Assembly (NCBI GenBank): GCA_025677815.1
Contig: JAIXMP010000004.1
Location: 1,612,001-1,676,000, forward strand
Length of the DNA: 64,000 nt
Reading direction: 5' to 3'
DNA from: Phascolomyces articulosus
Lineage: Eukaryota > Mucoromycota > Mucoromycetes > Mucorales > Lichtheimiaceae
In this document: in pieces, positions 12,301 through 23,855 of the stretch
Layout of the letters: each line of letters opens with the position of its first letter
Numbering within the stretch: position 1 is the stretch's first letter
Notes under the pieces: generated by a model
Told to the model about the DNA's origin: nothing
What the model saw: the letters and a program-made list of their open reading frames with translations, nothing else
Databases searched by the model: none
Translations under genes and position numbers: made by a program

Positions 12301-12656
12301 ACAGACATCAAATAGAACGTTTATATGACGAAATGATAGAAATTGCACCCATATCAGGTAGCTACGTACAAAAAATACGAAAAGGTCGTCAAAAAGATGG
12401 TGCTATTAGCATGAAACAACATGATAAAGAGAGGGCTGAAGCACTCGAACCTGTTATTAATGAGATGGTGCACTTGGTAAACGGAGGAGGTGTGGAAGAA
12501 TGGATGGTTGCAGATGGAAAAGATACATTCGATCAGGATGAACAGTTAGCAATTGAAGCTCAAGCTGCACGTGATAACTTGGATCATGAGCAACAAGATA
12601 TACAGATGGAAAATGGAATACCTGAAGAACAATCAGCTCCGATGATGATTGATTGA
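9320..12656 (+). CDS. FHA-domain Ser/Thr protein kinase, HRD exon missing
   Basis: The FHA-then-kinase layout is that of DNA-damage checkpoint kinases (Chk2/Rad53/Cds1 group), which phosphorylate targets in the nucleus. Exons: 9320-9410, 9514-9568, 9655-9709, 9800-9850, 9911-9935, 10035-10115, 10208-10299, 10441-10719, 10837-10925, 11017-11128, 11522-11670, 11756-12012, 12112-12656. They give 626 residues in one frame. FHA: LTIGRYKKCDLRID, then DVSQNGTYLNKRLIG. Kinase: glycine loop IGSGQTSVVYPA, ACKVI lysine, QLLDGVQ, PENILI, TDFGHA, SPERLDDKHC, DIWPLGVILYEM, then a long acidic tail. The segment between DGVQ and PENILI should hold YLH..HRD.K (about 39 bases). No HRD codons exist anywhere in 11129-11521, only a decayed look-alike at 11355-11390. 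It is either a pseudokinase or damaged. An acidic stretch in 11880-11960 interrupts the C-lobe. Confidence 0.8.
11355..11390 (+). pseudogene. Decayed catalytic-loop exon of the FHA kinase
   Basis: After an AG and before a GTAAAG donor, the stretch contains GATAAACTAATTGTT (reads DKLIV), then CATAGA and TATAAAG. This resembles a catalytic-loop exon (DKxIVHRDIK) carrying a 7-base insertion and a 2-base deletion. As it stands it has stops, and its phase does not fit the flanking exons. It is inferred from similarity of layout, not from a homologue alignment. Confidence 0.4.
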
Positions 12657-13830
12657 ATAAATGGATTGAAGGAGAAGTGATTATTTTAGTTGTTAAAAGA
12701 TCTTTTTTTTTTTCATTATAAAACCATGTATTTCTACATTTACACTGTTCTTTCCAACTATAAATAATCATATAATAATCATATTAATTATTTTAATAAT
12801 AACAATACCATTACATATCTTTTCTTTTAATGTAAAAATTTTACCAACTAGAACATATCAAGTGGTTAACTATTTACCATTTTTTGGATTGAATGAGATA
12901 GTGTATAGAATGGGATTTAGTGTGAAAATCGTGTGATTTTTTATGTTAAGGCGAATTTGTCTATTAAATTCTAATTATGATCCATCATGATAAACTAAGA
13001 CTTTTATATCATTCTTGACTCGGTGTTCTTTTGATGGTCCATCTTGTGTTAAATTCTCCTTTTCTCCCTACGTTTTAGTCTTTGTTCATACTATTTTATA
13101 CCAAGAATAGTAATTTTTTTCCGATGAAGTAGTCTTCGTAATATATATGTCTATTTGTCGTTCATGCAAACTAAAAATTATAGCTCGTTTTATTTATTTT
13201 TGTTTTGTTGGGATAGTGAGTTTCTACAAGAAGTTTCCATCAAGGTAATTGTTGATTAAATTCATATGATGATGGCAATCGATTCATTAGAAAGTAAAAG
13301 AAAGATAATGTTAGAAAGAAGAAAAAGAGAGTTATATTTACACTGCATTATCAGTATTAAAAATAATAACAATAGATCCATGGAAATATGGTACGACTTT
13401 TCAATCTCTAAGTATAGAAGAAGGTAAAAAAAAAGTTTTTTTTTTGTGATTATCATTTAAATTAACAACTAACCAAAATAAAATAATTTGTGGAGTCAAC
13501 ATAATTGACATGAAACTTAATCGACAAATCGTATATGTGGATATCGGAGTTATGGAAGGTATATTCTAATACCTAACCCGAATATACCTTACTTGAGTAT
13601 CCAATCAAAAATGTCGAAATTTTAAAGCTACTTGCAAGATACTCTTTCAATGTGATTTAGACTAGCAGTATTTATCCCCTTTATTGTAATCTGGCTTTAA
13701 TCTTCCTTTATTTTTTGGACCTAGTTTTTTCTTTTTTTTTTTCTTTCTTTTTTCTTCTTCCTCTTTTACTTTGTTCTGTTAACAACAACAACAACCTTCT
13801 TTCACCCGCCACCACATTCTTGAATTAGCA
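12657..13830. other. Intergenic region upstream of allantoinase
   Basis: AT-rich with no convincing gene. A minus-strand frame at 13262-13456 is low-complexity. A C/T-rich tract at 13725-13810 directly precedes the allantoinase ATG and fits a fungal transcription start region. Confidence 0.6.
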
Positions 13831-15487
13831 ATGAGTCAACAACAACAACGTCCATTCTTACTCGTGAAAGCACAAAAGGCTATTCTCTCTTCTGAAGACA
13901 AAGAGGCTCCTGCTACTGTTCTTGTTGACAGAGCTACTGGAAAAATCACCAAAGTCGCGACCGGTAATGAATCGATCGAAGTAAAGGAAGATATGGATGT
14001 GATTGAACTCCAAGCTGATCAAGTTTTGATCCCTGGTCTTGTTGATGCTCACGGTAAGAATTTAGTTCATTGATAACAAAAGGGAAGGTGGATGGGATTT
14101 TGATAGATTATATAATAATGGATAGGAGAGAAATGTTTGTCTTACATATATAAATATATAAATATTATGGTATAATTAGTTCACTTGAACGAACCTGGTC
14201 GTACTGATTGGGAAGGTTTCGAAACTGGTACAAAGGCTGCTGCCGCTGGTGGTATCACTACTGTCATTGATATGCCTTTAAACGCTATCCCACCTACTAC
14301 CACCGAAGAAAACTTGGATATCAAGTTGGCTGCTGCTGAAGGACAATGTCATGTGGATGTTGGATTCTGGGGTGGTGTGATTCCCGACAATGCTGAACAA
14401 CTTCCTCGTTTAATGGAACGTGGTGTTCGAGGCTTCAAGTGTTTCTTGATTGAAAGTGGTGTTGATGAATTCCCCTGTGTCAACGAAGCTCAAGTCCGTT
14501 TGGCTATGGATAAGATGATCAACTCAGAAAAGGTCTTGTTGTTCCATGCTGAAATGGAAGAAGGTTTGCCTCCTCAAGAAGAAACTTCACAATTGGATCC
14601 TCGTACTTATGCCAGTTTCTTGAACTCTCGTCCCCAAAACTTGGAGACCAATGCCATTGATATGATTATTCGTTTGTCTCGTGAATATTTTGAACAAGGC
14701 AAGCCTGTCAAGACTCACATTGTCCATTTGTCCGCTGCTTCTGCTTTGCCTGCTATCCGCAAGGCTAAGGCCGATGGTGTCCCCATGACCGTTGAAACTT
14801 GTTTCCATTATCTTAACTTCTCTGCTGAAGCTATTGAAGATGGTGCTACTCATTTCAAGTGCTGCCCACCTATTCGTGAAGCTGCTAACCGTGAATTGCT
14901 TTGGGAAGCTCTTTTGGATGGTACCATTGATTATGTTGTCAGTGATCACTCTCCTTGCACTGCTCAATTGAAGAAATTGGAAGCTGGTGATTTCGGTACT
15001 GCTTGGGGTGGTATTGCCAGTGTCCAATTCGGTTTGCCTGTCTTGTGGTCTGAAGGTCGCAACCGTGGTGTCACGTAAGTTGATATTGCTTTTTTTCTTT
15101 CTTTTTTTCTTGACAGAATGGATAGGGATTGGATTTAGCCAAGAGTTTTATCCTGGATATTTATCTTACATATATTTATTTATTTGAAACAGCATCCAAA
15201 AGATCATTCGCTGGTTGAGTGAAGTACCTGCACAACGTACGCAAATCCATCAAAAGAAGGGACGTATTGCTGCCGGTTTCGATGGTGATTTGTGCATTTG
15301 GAGACCCGAAGCTCCGTTCGAAATCAAGGTTCATGATGTTCATTTCAAGAACAAGCTTTCTCCATACATTGGTAATACCCTTTATGGTGCTGTAGATCAG
15401 ACCATTGTTCGTGGTCAAACAGCTTTTGATCGCACTACTGCTGAACGTTTCGCACCCAAGCCTGTTGGTCGGGCTCTTTTGGCTTAA
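13831..15487 (+). CDS. Allantoinase
   Basis: Hydrolyses the ring of allantoin to allantoate in purine catabolism; a cytosolic amidohydrolase with a binuclear metal site. Three exons (13831-14053, 14180-15074, 15193-15487) give 470 residues, the usual family length. Intron 1 splits the DAHVHLNEPGRTDWEGF motif, whose two histidines are metal ligands (about residues 73-75). Further family marks: GFKCFLIESGVDEFP with the candidate carboxylated lysine (about 160), LLFHAE (about 195), THIVHLSAASALP (about 253), YVVSDHSPC with the catalytic aspartate (about 328), and the C-terminal KKGRIAAGFDGDLCIW. The start is the first ATG after the pyrimidine tract and gives a normal N-terminal beta-domain. Codon choice is richer in C-ending codons than in neighbouring genes, suggesting good expression. 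Nothing is broken. Confidence 0.95.
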
Positions 15488-15847
15488 AAAAATTATTAAT
15501 ATAATATTATATATTTTTTTTTACTATTTTATATTATATACATCTATATTCTCATATACACTTTGTTTTCCCCCATTTCACCCATATACACAACACAATC
15601 AACATACATAATAAAAACATTTGTACATTATTTTGTCAACCCATTCTCTATAAAAAAAATAACTCATGTATTTCCCTTTACCCATATTATACATTTCTTT
15701 TTCATCCCTCTTTCTTGTAATTCTCTACTTTACTAAAAGAATGATATGAAACTAACTTGTTTGTAGATAAAAAAAAAAACTAATAAAAAAACGAAAAAGG
15801 TGAAACTATTATTATTTTATAAGAAAGAAGTTCCTTTATATTATTAG
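15488..15847. other. Short convergent 3' spacer
   Basis: Both flanking genes end here (allantoinase on +, SWAP gene on -), so this is shared 3' UTR and terminator sequence. It is T-rich with several AATAAA-like words and no open frame of note. Confidence 0.6.
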
Positions 15848-17304
15848 CTATGCATTAGGATTGGCTTTAAAATAATTGATTTTGGATTGATAGTATTCAT
15901 GGTATTGATTATTTCGATAAAGGAATGCAAATTTTGGATCATGAGCATGTCGCTGACGAATTTTCTGTTCTAAGTCTGGTCCAGCTCTTGCAACAAATCG
16001 TGCTGTTTTATCAATTACAGTGGATATACCTTGATCCATTTTTGGTGGTGATACTTCTTTTTCTTTTTGTGTTGGATTACTATTGCTAATGGCGTCATGG
16101 TGATTATGATCTTCTTCTTGTTTGTTACTAGTAGTAGTATCATTATCGTTGTTATTCTTCTGATTGTCATCTTCACTGTCATCATCTTCACTATCACTAC
16201 TATCACCATAGGCACCTAGTCCAGAAGAGAGTAACCATGATAAATGTTTATAAAATGGATATAATTCATGTCGTTTGCTCAAAAATGCGTAAAGTGGATT
16301 ATTTGCTTGTCTTGCATGTGTTTTGATTTCAAAAAGATTTGGATTAACAGAAGCTGATGCTGCTTTTGCTGTATCTGATATGATGGTCGCCTGTTCTCGT
16401 GTCGATGGCTAATAACAAAATAAAAAAGAGGAATTAGCCTTTAGAATAAAATTGTTATTGTCATTGGTATAGAGAGAGAAATATACATAACAACTTTACC
16501 ACAATCATATCTTCCGGTGCCTTATATTCAGATGCTATTTCATTTTGTATATCAGAACGATCTTTTTCTTCCTTGTTTTTACCATCATAATCAAATGCAT
16601 GGAATTTGGATTCCTCTTCCTTTTTTTCTCGTTCACGTCTTTTTTCATCTAATGGTAATAAAAAAGGATAAGGATACTCATTCGTTGAGTCTTTTTCCAA
16701 AAAAAAAAAAAAAAAGCTGGATACAGAATGTTATGTTCGTCCTTTAATTACCAACATGTGCCTCGCGTTCATCTTCGCTCATGTCAAAAAGTAACTCTTC
16801 TTCTGAATCAAGATCTGCGTATCGCTCATTATTACATAACTCATCCTGCTCTTTTTCTCTATCAGAATGTGTCGTGGTGGCCATATGATGATTGTAAGAT
16901 AATTCTTTCGAAAGATCTTCAAGCATATGTCGAACATCATATCGATCCATTTTATATCGGGTATCTGGATTACTTTGCCAAGGAATCAAATAATGTCCTT
17001 TTTCCACTCTTTTGGCGGCTTCTTTATCATTAAATATACGTGCTTCATATCCAAATATTAACATGCTCTCCTCTTCATTGTCGTTCTTCTTTTTTTGTTG
17101 TTTTTCTCGTCGTTGGCGTTTACGATCGTGAGGTGGATCATGTTGATTAGGTTCGTCATTCTGTTGTGGTAATAATAATTCACTCACTGGTGCTGCTGGA
17201 TGATGTAAACTATGAATTATTATTCACGATGAGCTTATCTATTTTACAAATTATTAAAACAATATGAAAGAAAAAAAAACTTACCATCCTTTGGATCGTT
17301 TCAT
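15848..17304 (-). CDS. SWAP-type splicing regulator (SFSWAP-like)
   Basis: Family: suppressor-of-white-apricot proteins, nuclear RNA-binding regulators of alternative splicing. Exons on the minus strand: 17304-17285, 17209-16752, 16690-16500, 16408-15848; total 409 residues in one frame. The N-terminal SWAP/DRY_EERY region reads LIFGYEARIFNDKEAA, then HYLIPW, MDRYDVRHML and ERYADLDSEEEL. Two SURP modules follow: one around NPLYAFLSKRHELYPFYKHL and one around FVARAGPDLEQKIRQRH with FAFLYRNNQYHEYYQ. An acidic, Asn-rich low-complexity linker separates them. The start is ATGAAACGATCCAAAGGATG, a 20-base first exon that splices in phase. No RS domain is visible at the C-terminus, so this form is shorter than animal homologues. 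Confidence 0.85.
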
Positions 17305-18998
17305 GGAGGAGAAAGTTAATAAGAAAAAATATTTTTTTTGCGGGGAAAAAAGAATCTTTATTTGGAAATGTGTATTTCTGCATTACACTTCTTCATCGTC
17401 CACGACGTTCTTTTTTTTTTTTGCAAAAGACGCTGGCCAATTTTTATCAATGTTATGCTTTTCTTAGAATGTGTTATTCAAATAATAGTTGTTGGTGCTG
17501 CTAAATACATCATTTTGGAGACTCAAAAGAACAAAAATAAAATGAATCTTAGGAGTGCCATTAAAATTATATCAATGCATGTATACGATTATTGGACTGT
17601 TAGTGAAAACAATATATCGAGGTCGGTTCCTACACATAATAGACTTTTTTAGGTGGTAAGATGAACTTTTCAGGATCGATCAGGCCATTAATTTTTGTAG
17701 AAGGCTCTCTGATGAAACTATGTAAAAAAAAAGACACCAAGGGATTAGTTGCAAACTCCCAGATACTACGTGTCCTGTGGAAATATATAACTATAAAAGA
17801 AGATGGTTCATTCTATTTTCATATCTTTAATAATAAGATCTAACGACGTGATAAATATATCCATGATAGTTGAAAAGAAGGTAACGGATCAATAGCATTA
17901 TATATTATAAGCAAAAAAACGGTAGGCAAACAAAATGGTTATACGTGGGAAAAGATGTCAAATTATATAATACACTTCGCCAAGACTGAAATTCACCTTT
18001 TACAGAAAAAAAAAGCTGTGTTTATTGTACTCGAAACCAATGAGATGACTGATCCGAGAGATAAAAAAAATGTTTTATATATATAATTGCTTATTATGCT
18101 ACTAACTACTTTATACTGCGATATATTCCTTCATTGTATATATAAAATAAGTTATTCACTTCGTTATTATAGCTTCTATTTGTACTAAGTCTCAGCAAAC
18201 AATAATAATCAACCTTATTTTACCACGGTTTCTTTTTTTTCACCTTCTGATAGGTTTCTTTTTGTTGTTTATTAGTATATATACGCTATTTATTACAATG
18301 TTAATGATGAAATAAATAGTATCTGATTCCATTGATACTAAAAGAACAAAATTACTAGCATTTTAATAATAAATTGATCCATTTAATTTGAGTGGTTATT
18401 TAACCATGATGAGCATATAATCAAGATTTGACAAACTGCTTCATCAATTCGCTCAAGATCCCATGACATCATATTTGTACTACATAAAATCAGTTAGAAA
18501 CAAGGCGTAGATTGTCGTCATGGAATATAGCCCACCACCATCACTTGTCTTCCTGGGATAAAACAAACAAGTTCAGTTTGATATTTTACCGATCAAGTAA
18601 AATAAGAAAACAATGATGAAATCCAGACTTTTATTATTAAACTACCAAGTATAAAACGAAATGGATCAGTGTTAATACATTTTTATTTAGTGCTATCTAT
18701 ATGATAATGATGATAGCCATTTTATTTTATTTAGGTAGTAGAGTATGCAATTTTAGTATATTTTTCAAAATTGATAGGATCTCACGCCTGGGTGGATAAC
18801 AAGGTTCCTGAAAGTTGCCTTTTTTGGCTATCCTTAGTAGGACAAGACCTGCAAAACACAAAAAGTTTTTTTACACAACTTGCTTTTTCTGGACCTGCTT
18901 TTTTTTGTTCTTTTCTTTTTGTTTTATATATTTTTTTTTTGCTATTTGTTTTTGGCGTATTTATATTTTATTATTCATATCATCTTATTTATAAATAC
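17305..18998. other. Intergenic region between SWAP gene and second permease
   Basis: Open frames at 17338-17652 and 17661-17843 are not supported by any motif I can defend. The second weakly recalls the middle of a Tc1-like transposase (PLIFVEGSL), too little to call. 18770-18998 is open in the permease frame but reads as poly-Phe/Leu and is not taken as coding. Confidence 0.45.
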
Positions 18999-21727
18999 AT
19001 GGAAGAAGGCGTTGTGAACTACGGATCTATTCAGAAAAATGACTCGACCATGAATCGTAGTCAGAGTGAGAACGATGTGGAACAAAGTGAACAACTTTTA
19101 GAACGATTAGGCTATAAACAGGCAAGGGTGGCATTTTTATTTAACATTCCTTGTATAAAATGAATCCTTTCTATTCATTCCCGATACAAAAGGAAAAAGC
19201 GGGCTTATTTTGATATCGGAACGTTTTTTTTTTATTACGCAATAGGAACTACAACGAAAACTATCATTGTTTTCAACATTTGGTATGTAAATTATTGGAT
19301 ACAATTGAAGTTTTATACATATAATAACCATGAAATGATGGGTCATGATAATGCACCAAAAAACTTATGTAGGTCTTGCATTCGCAAATATTGGAATCTT
19401 ATGCAATACGTCGGCAACGTTTCAAACAGGTCTATTTAAGATCCGATAAACAATCATCGATCATGTAACTATGACTACAACTTTTTACTAAAATGAAAAA
19501 TATTATATTATATTTTAGTATTACAGCGTGGTGGACCAGTTATCATGATTCTATGTTGGAATTTAGTATCCATGTTTATGATTTGTATTGCGTTAGCCTT
19601 ATCAGAAATCTGTTCCTTGGTAAAACAATAATTATAATTAGCATTGATAATGCGTATCTTTTTGTGTTGCAGATCTCGGGAAAAATGGATTTGTTTAAAC
19701 CTGATAAAAAATATATATTATCTTTTGTGTTTCATGACATAGTATGCAACAAGTGGGGGCGTTTATTATTGGACATTCGAACAACTACGCAGTCATCCCC
19801 GTGGTAGAGCAAACGCCCCATTCATGTGAGTCTAATCTTGTGTCCAACCCATGACAGACAATGATGGTGATGACAAAAAAAAAGGAACCTTTTAATAAAT
19901 ATTATCTGTTGAATGAATATATCGTTTTTATAGTGCGTTTGCAACAGGATGGACCTATACCTTAGCGAATATCATTAGTATCGGTGCAAATAATGTTATC
20001 ATTGGTAAAAATTAAATTTTGATTATTGAAAAGAGAAAATGGTGTGGGTGGGTAAAAAAAAATATTAACGTTTGTTTTGATTATTATTATTTACTAAATA
20101 TTGTTTCTACCTAATTCATGATACATTACCAACTGACTTTACAATGGACACAACGACAACAATTATCACTAGCCATGTCAATCGCTTCACTAATTGAAAT
20201 TATATGGGGTTATCAAGTCAGCAAAGTGCAGATCATGTGGATTGCCATTATTATATCATGTATTCATGGTTTCATCAATACGATCAACTTGGACAGTTTG
20301 GCAGCCCTCAATCAATGGAACGTATTTTGGTCATGTGGTGGCCTTGTCTTGATTATTATTTTCCTTACCACCAAAGCTGAAAAGCATCAAACAATTGAAT
20401 GGATGCTTACAGATTATGAAAATCGAACCGGTTTCGATAGCCCATTTTACGTTACTATTCTTGGCATGATTGGTGCAGCGTACTCAATGTTTGGTAATCA
20501 CCATCTTTTGTCTTGGTTGTTATAAAGAGAGTGGATCAACTGATAGGTTATTGTCAACTTACCTTTTGATTTTGGTTTTTAAATAGGTTCTGAAGGTGCT
20601 GCGTATGCTAGTGAAGAAACAAAAAATGCAGATGTTGCCAATCCACTGTAAAGTACTCCCGTTTTTAATAGAATAGAAAAATGAGATCTTCCAATGGAAA
20701 TGTTTTATTTTACTAATTTTTGTATTGTATGATTGCTATATTTTTTTAGAGCAATGACTATGTCAATTGTCACTAGTTGGCTTGTTGGCTTTATATTTTT
20801 GGTTACTCTTTTGCTTTCCATTCAAGATATAGATGCACTTTTAGATTCAAAACTCGATATGCCAGTGGCTCAACTATTTTGGGTAGGCAACACATCTAAA
20901 AAAAAGTATCAGTTTATATGGATCAAAAATTCGAAAAAAAAATAACTTTTTATATGCTTTTGTAAATCAATAGGATGCTCTTGGAAACTATGGTGCCATT
21001 GGCTTTTTATTACTTATTATCGTATGTCAATTCTGTACAGGTGCTGCATCCACCACAACAACATCACGTATGGTTTATGCTTTAGCACGTGATCATGCAA
21101 CTCCATATAGTGAACAATTAAAGAGCGTCAATCGGTATCGTTTACCAGGAAATGCAGTATGGTTCTGTATCATTGTTGCATGCTGTTTTGTCATTGCACC
21201 TTTTCCATTGTCTGATAATGCATTTGAAATCATTATCAGTGGAACTACAATTAGTACTCATCTTGCTTATGGTTTGTACTACGCTTTTTATCTTTTTCAA
21301 CTTTTGAATACAAATGTATATATTAATTAATACTACTATTTTTGGATGATTTATGTAAATATTTAGCCATGGTTTTAGGATGTCGATTAGCTGTCAAACC
21401 TTACCTCACAAGAAAAGGTCGTTTCTCATTAGGACGATGGTCAACACCCATTACATGGATTGCATTTATTTGGGCATTATTTGCAGTGTGTGTATTCACA
21501 TTACCAACTGAATGGCCCATTGTTGGTAAGTTAAAAAAAATGGAAATAACCTATTTATGACTATGACAATTAAATAGTGAATGCTATTGCTTGTATACTA
21601 TATAGCAAGCAACTTTAATTATGCGTCTGTTGCATTATTGGCAAGTGTTACCATGACTTTGGCTTTTTGGTATTCATATGGCGCTACACATTATGTTGGT
21701 CCTCGAGCAGCAAATGACGAAATATAA
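18999..21727 (+). CDS. Second APC-family amino acid/GABA-type permease
   Basis: Membrane importer paralogous to the gene at 4651. Exons: 18999-19121, 19246-19282, 19373-19429, 19519-19619, 19743-19825, 19934-20004, 20173-20493, 20587-20647, 20750-20882, 20974-21271, 21367-21525, 21606-21727; product 521 residues, total a multiple of three. LLERLGYKQ/ELQRKLSLFSTFGLAF lines up with LEELGYKQEFTREISLFVQTGFAF of the paralogue, fixing the first junction, whose intron begins GC (19122). Other landmarks: YATSGGVYYW, GSEGAAYASEETKNADVANP, SRMVYALARDHATP, and FSLGRWSTPITWIAFIW near the C-terminus. The GPRG motif of the paralogue is NPLAM here. The acceptor at 20172 (CACTAG) is chosen because it keeps frame; this junction is the least sure. 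The start is the ATG that gives an N-terminus of paralogue length. Confidence 0.85.
19122..19245 (+). other. GC-AG intron in the second permease
   Basis: The donor reads CAG|GCAAGG, the commonest GC-donor context, and the acceptor is ACGCAATAG. Joining the exons restores GYKQ-ELQRKLSLF in alignment with the paralogue. No GT nearby keeps frame. Confidence 0.75.
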
Positions 21728-22385
21728 TTATTTATTATATACATGATACCCCCCTCTTCTCTTTTTTTTTGTTTACGTACTTCTTCCTTTCTCAAGCCAA
21801 CAACTACTATTGATCGCTCACTTTTTTTTTATATTAATAATTTGTATATATACAAGTTCAGTTTATCACATGATTTTGGTACATTACACACATAGGTTGT
21901 GATAGGCTTATCTAGTAACATTTATATATATATTATCGAAAGATTCAAATGAAAGAGCTATAGCATGGATACATTGGATAAGGTGTGGATAGCAGGAAAA
22001 AAGGAGGATTTTTTTTATAGTTTAATAAGGGAAATGCTTTATGATGATATATACTAAAACATATGAGTTTTTAATATATATTGAGTAGCACTCAGTATTA
22101 GTTGGGTATGTCCTTTGGTTTAGGTGTTTAAAAGTGTGACATATGTAAATGAGTTGAAAATAAGATTATTCGCATATATAGTGAATCATGTACCACTATT
22201 TGTCACACAGATAATTTCATATCAAATTATTAGGCATCTTTAACTTGGTACTAATATTCGAAATATGTAATATAAAAAAGGTATCGAACACTGTAACCAA
22301 TGGCCTTGACATGCGTATTTCCAAAATATTGATATGTATGTAAATCAATTCGTAACTCTCATCTAAACGAACGTTAATTTTATTC
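21728..22385. other. Intergenic, permease 3' flank
   Basis: AT-rich, with no gene seen. It ends where the conserved 20-base motif of the Fanzor-like element begins. Confidence 0.55.
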
Positions 22386-22412
22386 TGCCCTCTGCTAACC
22401 ATTAGGGAAAAA
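22386..22412 (-). repeat. Conserved 26-base motif, copy 1
   Basis: The + strand carries CCCTCTGCTAACCATTAGGG followed by AAAAA. A copy with one change in the core stands at 30045-30071 in the same orientation. The outer CCCT/AGGG can pair. It sits downstream of the Fanzor-like stop codon, where an element end would be. Confidence 0.6.
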
Positions 22413-23087
22413 TATATATTTTTATGTTTAAGGGTCTGTGTTATTCCTTTTAAGGGAGGGAACTCGTTATTTATTATGTTCCATATTTGTAATTTGTTGT
22501 CGAAGTTTGCGATTGGTTTCCTCAAGAGCATTTTATTTGTGCGTTTGCCTGTTCGAGTTATTGTCGTATACGTTGGACTTCTGTAGACGTTGTATCATGT
22601 TGATCCAAGCGTTCTCTCTGATTTTTTAATTCGATCTTGATTTGGGTCATGGTGTCTTCCTTATTGTTGGCATCCGGGAGCATGAAGTTCATGCCTTGAG
22701 TGGTGGGTGTATCAATCAATGAGTTTGATGTTTTCTTCTGCTAAACAACGTAAAAAGATGTTCCGCGCCCCGTTGACATCACGGTCTATCACCAATCCAC
22801 AGTCATTGCAAGTAAACCACCTTTGCTCCACCTAAATTTACATTAATTACATCACAACGAGTGCAAGTTTTACTTGTATACGACTCTGGCTGTATTATCA
22901 AACGTTCACCTCTAACTATTGCTAATATATTAATATATATAACACTTCTATTCTGTATGTGAATCATGAAAGATGATCTCAAGGAAATAAATTTTGGATT
23001 ACAAGAAAACACAAGGATGAAGGATGGAAAGAGTTTTATATTTGGTCTATAGCTTCGTTCATTCGTATTTAACACTTTGTATATCAT
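22388..23087 (-). pseudogene. Fanzor2/TnpB-like nuclease relic with its 3' flank
   Basis: On the minus strand, 22883-22806 reads ESYTSKTCTRCDVINVNLGGAKV; one base of frame later come FTCNDCGLVIDRDVNGARNIFLRCL and a stop at 22714-22712. Together these are the OrfB zinc ribbon (CxxC...CxxC) and the RuvC-III DRDVNGARNI motif of TnpB/Fanzor RNA-guided nucleases; in this family the catalytic aspartate precedes NGARN. A single extra G near 22818 breaks the frame. The N-terminal two thirds, with RuvC-I and -II, are not recognisable upstream, so the copy is 5'-truncated and dead. The 325 bases after the stop, ending in the motif at 22388-22407, are the place where such elements usually encode guide RNA and right end. 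TnpB superfamily: confident. Fanzor2 rather than Fanzor1: inference from the GARNI and TSKTC wording. Confidence 0.72.
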
Positions 23088-23855
23088 AAATTATTGTTTG
23101 GTATATCGGTATGATCCTAACTGATATGCATTAGAATTGGGATCCCATATGAATCATCTCTATTTGGAACTAGACGGCCATTTTAAGTTATTCGTCGGGC
23201 TTAAAAAAACCTCAAGGTTGACACGCATAATGAACACACCCTTTTCTTCCAAAATAAAATAAAATAAATGAACACGTTCTTTTCAGAATGACACAACAGG
23301 CACAATCGAAAAGCAGCCAACAAATTCCACCATGAACAGCGTGAAATACTTGAAAGACACCTATTGTAAACCGAGCTTTAATATCGTGAATTTCTACAAA
23401 CATTTTACCTTCGGGAAACGTGAGCACGGTGAATGTGAATTCAAAAAAAAAGTTGTTGATTATTGCTTATGAGAATGTAAACGCAAATCGAAGAGGAAGA
23501 GTTGGTTAGAAAATTAACGAAACAATAATTTCTAGGTAAAGAAGATGAATTAATTTGATTGGATTATATTAGTATAAATTGTTTAGAATTTGCGTTTGAA
23601 GCATTTCGTTTGAAATCTTATAAAAATGCCCTGTTTTTGACTTTATTTATTAGAATCTTCAATGATCTAAAATTCATGAATATTGGCGAAATGCTGAAAT
23701 ACAAACAGTTGAAACAAATGTTAAACATCAATACAAAATTTTTCTGTATGAACGATTAGAAAAAGAAAAACGGGCATGCTATTCATTTTCTTCAACACTT
23801 TTTAAACGATTATAATCCATATATTGACCGTATCCCTTGACTCTTATATTTTCAG
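23088..23855. other. Unassigned spacer in the mobile-element region
   Basis: Could contain the unrecognisable 5' part of the Fanzor-like element. Short frames at 23212-23427(-) and 23559-23759(+) show no domain I know. Confidence 0.4.

Noticed and set aside
11522..12656. Kinase C-lobe as a separate gene
   Set aside because: Upstream exons join it in one frame and supply the FHA domain and N-lobe; only the HRD exon is missing.
13262..13456. Minus-strand frame before allantoinase
   Set aside because: Leu/Ile-rich low-complexity text from AT-rich DNA.
14587..15027. 146-residue antisense frame within allantoinase
   Set aside because: Shadow of the codon pattern of a well-supported gene on the other strand; no family text.
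17661..17843. Possible Tc1-like transposase fragment (PLIFVEGSL)
   Set aside because: Only a handful of residues resemble the family; no DDE motif, no terminal repeats.
18771..18998. N-terminal extension of the second permease from an ATG at 18771
   Set aside because: The added text is poly-Phe/Leu low complexity, and the paralogue starts at the position matching 18999.
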